A stretch of DNA of 7,536 bases from an uncultured archaeon. Its GTDB lineage: Archaea > Micrarchaeota > Micrarchaeia > Micrarchaeales > CABMGC01. A program made the position numbers and the translations under genes. Below the pieces are notes generated by a model. The model was given only the letters and a program-made list of their open reading frames with translations. It was not told where the DNA came from and ran no database searches. The first letter of the stretch is position 1. Each line of letters opens with the position of its first letter. This document shows positions 5,940-7,536 of the stretch, piece by piece. Location: positions 1 to 7,536 of the forward strand of contig CABMGC010000057.1 in the NCBI GenBank assembly GCA_902385515.1. The letters are read 5' to 3'.

Positions 5940-6701
5940 TTGTACGGTACTGTGAAAACCTGCCCTGCATGCGACGACTACGTCAGCGCCAAGCAGATGT
6001 GGATAGACTTGGTTGATCCTGCCGTTGAGAAAGACAAGTCTGAACTGGCCCGCCTGCTCAGGGCAGGGCTCAGCGACGTTACGCCTGCGACATTCGAGCC
6101 GCGCAGAACCTTCAAGCTGTTTTCCGAAGCGCTGCCAAAAAACACGATCGCGGCCGTGCTGATGTCTGGCGGCTATGCCGTGGCGCAGGAGACGCGCATA
6201 GACCTTTCCAATGCGTACGGCGTCGACAAGTTCATATACCCTGGATACTCCACAGGGTTCTACTCCGAGAAGCAGTTCAAGGACGGTAGTCCCATGGAGG
6301 GAAAGGTCTACATGCTCGAGGACGACATCCGCACAGTGCAGAAAAACCCTACCGCCCCACTGCTCTTCATAGACGACGTGCTGCAGACTGGCGCAACCGT
6401 CGGCACAATGACGCGCACGCTATCGGAAAGGCTGGGACACTCCGGAGAATTCTATCTGCTTGCGGCCAACAAATGGCGCAGGACGGATGGCGGGGAATTC
6501 GAGTGCGAGGTGATGCGCTGCGAGGATTTCATGAACAAGAGGATGCCGGTGTTCTTCGAAACATACGCCCGCCTAACGGAGGCCAGGGAGATCGTAACCG
6601 AGAACGGCAACATTGTCAAGGACGGCGAGATAGTGGAAGTGGACCAGGGCGGTTTCATGAAGGCGCTCGCGAGAAAGTGCGTGCGCAGGAGCGTCTTTTA
6701 G
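5940..6701 (+). CDS. Phosphoribosyltransferase-fold protein, paralogue 1 (PRPP loop intact)
   Basis: With the TTG at 5940 this is 253 residues. LLFIDDVLQTGATV (141-154) is a textbook PRPP-binding loop: hydrophobic strand, Asp pair D145-D146, then TGAT to hold the 5'-phosphate. NTIAAVLMSGGYA (68-80) fits the first strand and pyrophosphate loop region. A C-terminal segment, REIVTENGNIVKDGEIVEVD (216-235), is shared with the next gene. I cannot name the nucleobase or family; the loop alone also resembles ComF-like proteins. An extra N-terminal CPAC (C8, C11) is absent from the paralogue. The frame is open far upstream, into the antisense of the M20 gene; GTG 5934, GTG 5952 and ATG 5997 are other starts. 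Homology to paralogue 2 begins near residue 12, so it should start before 5973. It probably shares a transcript with the next gene, which begins 21 bp downstream. Confidence 0.75.
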   Translation: MYGTVKTCPACDDYVSAKQMWIDLVDPAVEKDKSELARLLRAGLSDVTPATFEPRRTFKLFSEALPKNTIAAVLMSGGYAVAQETRIDLSNAYGVDKFIYPGYSTGFYSEKQFKDGSPMEGKVYMLEDDIRTVQKNPTAPLLFIDDVLQTGATVGTMTRTLSERLGHSGEFYLLAANKWRRTDGGEFECEVMRCEDFMNKRMPVFFETYARLTEAREIVTENGNIVKDGEIVEVDQGGFMKALARKCVRRSVF

Positions 6702-6710
6702 AATTTGATT

Positions 6711-6716
6711 GGAGGT
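6711..6716 (+). promoter_or_regulatory. Shine-Dalgarno GGAGGT that sets the TTG start at 6723
   Basis: GGAGGT is 6 nt upstream of TTG 6723. The frame is open from another TTG at 6705, but that would put this site inside the coding sequence. The ATG at 6727 is out of frame and leads only to a short peptide. Hence 6723 is the likely start. Confidence 0.7.
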
Positions 6717-6722
6717 AATTGG

Positions 6723-7424
6723 TTGCATGAGTACGAAGGCGTGTCGCGGGCGTGGGTAGGCGTATTTGATCCGGCGATGCAAGAGAAGAAATCCGAGTTG
6801 GTCGGCCTGCTCAGGAAAGGGCTAAAAGATTCGGAATTTACCGACTGCTTCACGATGGCCCCCGCCCAGCTGCCCAAAAACACCATCGCCGCGGTGGTGA
6901 TGTCGGGTGGCTACGAAGCGGCAAGATGGGCGTATCCTTACCTTAGGGACGCGTACGGGATCGAGAAAGTGATATACCCGGGGTACTCGACAGGCTGGTA
7001 CTCCAAGAAGAAGTTCAGCGACGGAAGCCAGATGGCCGGCAAGGTCTACATGCTCGAGGACGACGTCCGCACCGTGCAGAAGAACCCCGACGCGCCGCTG
7101 CTGTTCATAGACGAATTTTTGCAAAGGGGCGTTACCGTAAAAGTAATAAAAAATACTCTCTCTGCGAGGCTCGGCCATTCGGGCGAGTTTTACATGATAG
7201 CCGGCAACGTATGGCACTCCGGCAAGAAGGGCACAGAATACGAGATAATGGACGGCCATCAATTCCTTGCCGCAAAGGAGGCGAGCCTCAGGTACTACCT
7301 GTGCGGCGGGCCCGCCTCGATCGTAACTGAGAACGGGAACCAGGTAAAGAACGGGAAGATCGTCGCGATAGACGGCAAGGACAGGGTAATCGAGCGCATG
7401 AGAAATTGCGTGAGAGGCCGCTAG
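6723..7424 (+). CDS. Phosphoribosyltransferase-fold protein, paralogue 2 (altered PRPP loop)
   Basis: The 233-residue protein is about half identical by eye to the gene before it, from residue 4 to the end, with one gap of about 9 residues near position 45. Shared blocks include LPKNTIAAVVMSGGY (50-64), IYPGYSTGWYS (84-94), KVYMLEDDVRTVQKNP (107-122) and RLGHSGEFY (149-157). In the PRPP loop, DDVLQTGATV has become DEFLQRGVTV (130-139). The Thr before Gly is Arg (R135), Ala is Val, and the next residues also differ. Since that Thr-Gly turn holds the PRPP phosphate in known family members, catalysis is doubtful. A structural or regulatory partner of paralogue 1 is a reasonable guess. The nucleotides in this loop are clearly AT-richer than in paralogue 1. 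The stop lies 16 bp from the convergent ychF stop. Confidence 0.75.
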   Translation: MHEYEGVSRAWVGVFDPAMQEKKSELVGLLRKGLKDSEFTDCFTMAPAQLPKNTIAAVVMSGGYEAARWAYPYLRDAYGIEKVIYPGYSTGWYSKKKFSDGSQMAGKVYMLEDDVRTVQKNPDAPLLFIDEFLQRGVTVKVIKNTLSARLGHSGEFYMIAGNVWHSGKKGTEYEIMDGHQFLAAKEASLRYYLCGGPASIVTENGNQVKNGKIVAIDGKDRVIERMRNCVRGR

Positions 7425-7426
7425 GC

Positions 7427-7455
7427 AGCGCCGCCGCAAGTCACTTCGCGGCGCT
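7427..7455. repeat. GC-rich inverted repeat between convergent genes
   Basis: AGCGCCGC (7427-7434) pairs perfectly with GCGGCGCT (7448-7455), and an inner AAG/CTT can pair in the 13-nt loop. It begins 2 bp after the PRTase-like gene and covers the last four codons and stop of ychF. No T run follows on either strand, so a terminator role is weakly supported; the ychF half is coding. Confidence 0.3.
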
Positions 7456-7536
7456 CACAATCTTTATGACGTCGCCGTCCTTGAGCTCGTACGTCTTGCT
7501 GAGCTTCATCTTTTTCTTCGCATCGACCGCGTAGAG
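7441..7536 (-). CDS. ychF: YchF-type GTPase/ATPase, C-terminal end of TGS domain; 5' part outside window
   Basis: The last 31 codons are present: LYAVDAKKKMKL followed by KTYELKDGDVIKIVSAAK and TGA. The pattern FLYA.DA....R...YELKDGDVIKIVS matches the C-terminal TGS domain of archaeal YchF, an Obg-related P-loop protein that binds ATP or GTP and associates with ribosomes. A DRG-type GTPase also ends in TGS, but its ending is less similar. The gene converges on the PRTase-like pair, so the two units are separate. Its G domain and promoter lie beyond 7536, so nothing can be said about its integrity. Confidence 0.72.
   Translation of the reverse strand, partial: LYAVDAKKKMKLSKTYELKDGDVIKIVSAAK

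Noticed and set aside
6822..7439. 205-residue minus-strand open frame
   Set aside because: It is the complement of PRTase paralogue 2, which has homology to its neighbour and a good ribosome site. The minus frame has no domain.
1..7536. CRISPR array, insertion sequence or attachment repeats
   Set aside because: No regularly spaced direct repeats, transposase motifs or terminal inverted repeats were seen. The only large repeat is the tandem gene duplication.

Overview
The window looks like archaeal chromosomal DNA of moderately high GC. This rests on several things: the archaeal-type C-terminal TGS end of a YchF GTPase at the right edge, TATA-like boxes about 27-31 bp upstream of start codons (as in leaderless archaeal transcripts), a mix of leaderless and Shine-Dalgarno starts (including TTG starts), and frequent AUA and AGG codons. 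A DPANN-like or other small-genome archaeon is possible, but I cannot fix the lineage from sequence alone.

Left half (1-4495), a probable cell-surface glycan or glycoconjugate module. Three genes run leftward in this order: a radical SAM protein (3738 to 2674), a NodU/CmcH-type carbamoyltransferase (2584 to 887) and a GT39/PMT-ArnT-like membrane glycosyltransferase that leaves the window at base 1. The last two are separated by 1 bp, and a strong Shine-Dalgarno lies inside the upstream gene's end. A DPM1-like GT2 glycosyltransferase (3800-4495) is divergent from the radical SAM gene. The two starts are 62 bp apart, with an AT box exactly midway. DPM1-like enzymes make polyprenyl-phosphate sugars and GT39 enzymes use them, so both sides could serve one pathway, with carbamoylation and a radical reaction as decorations. 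The substrates are unknown.

Middle (4502-5694): a leftward M20 metallopeptidase/deacylase whose reading frame is broken by one base at a run of four G. Both halves keep the expected catalytic residues.

Right part (5940-7424): two tandem rightward paralogues of a phosphoribosyltransferase-fold protein that I cannot assign to a named family. The first has an intact PRPP-binding loop. In the second, the loop itself is altered inside an AT-rich patch while the flanking scaffold is closely conserved, so the second may be a non-catalytic partner. Convergent with them at 7441-7536 is the 3' end of ychF.

No rRNA, tRNA, CRISPR array or insertion sequence was seen. The non-coding gaps are all shorter than 300 bp (the largest is 5695-5939).
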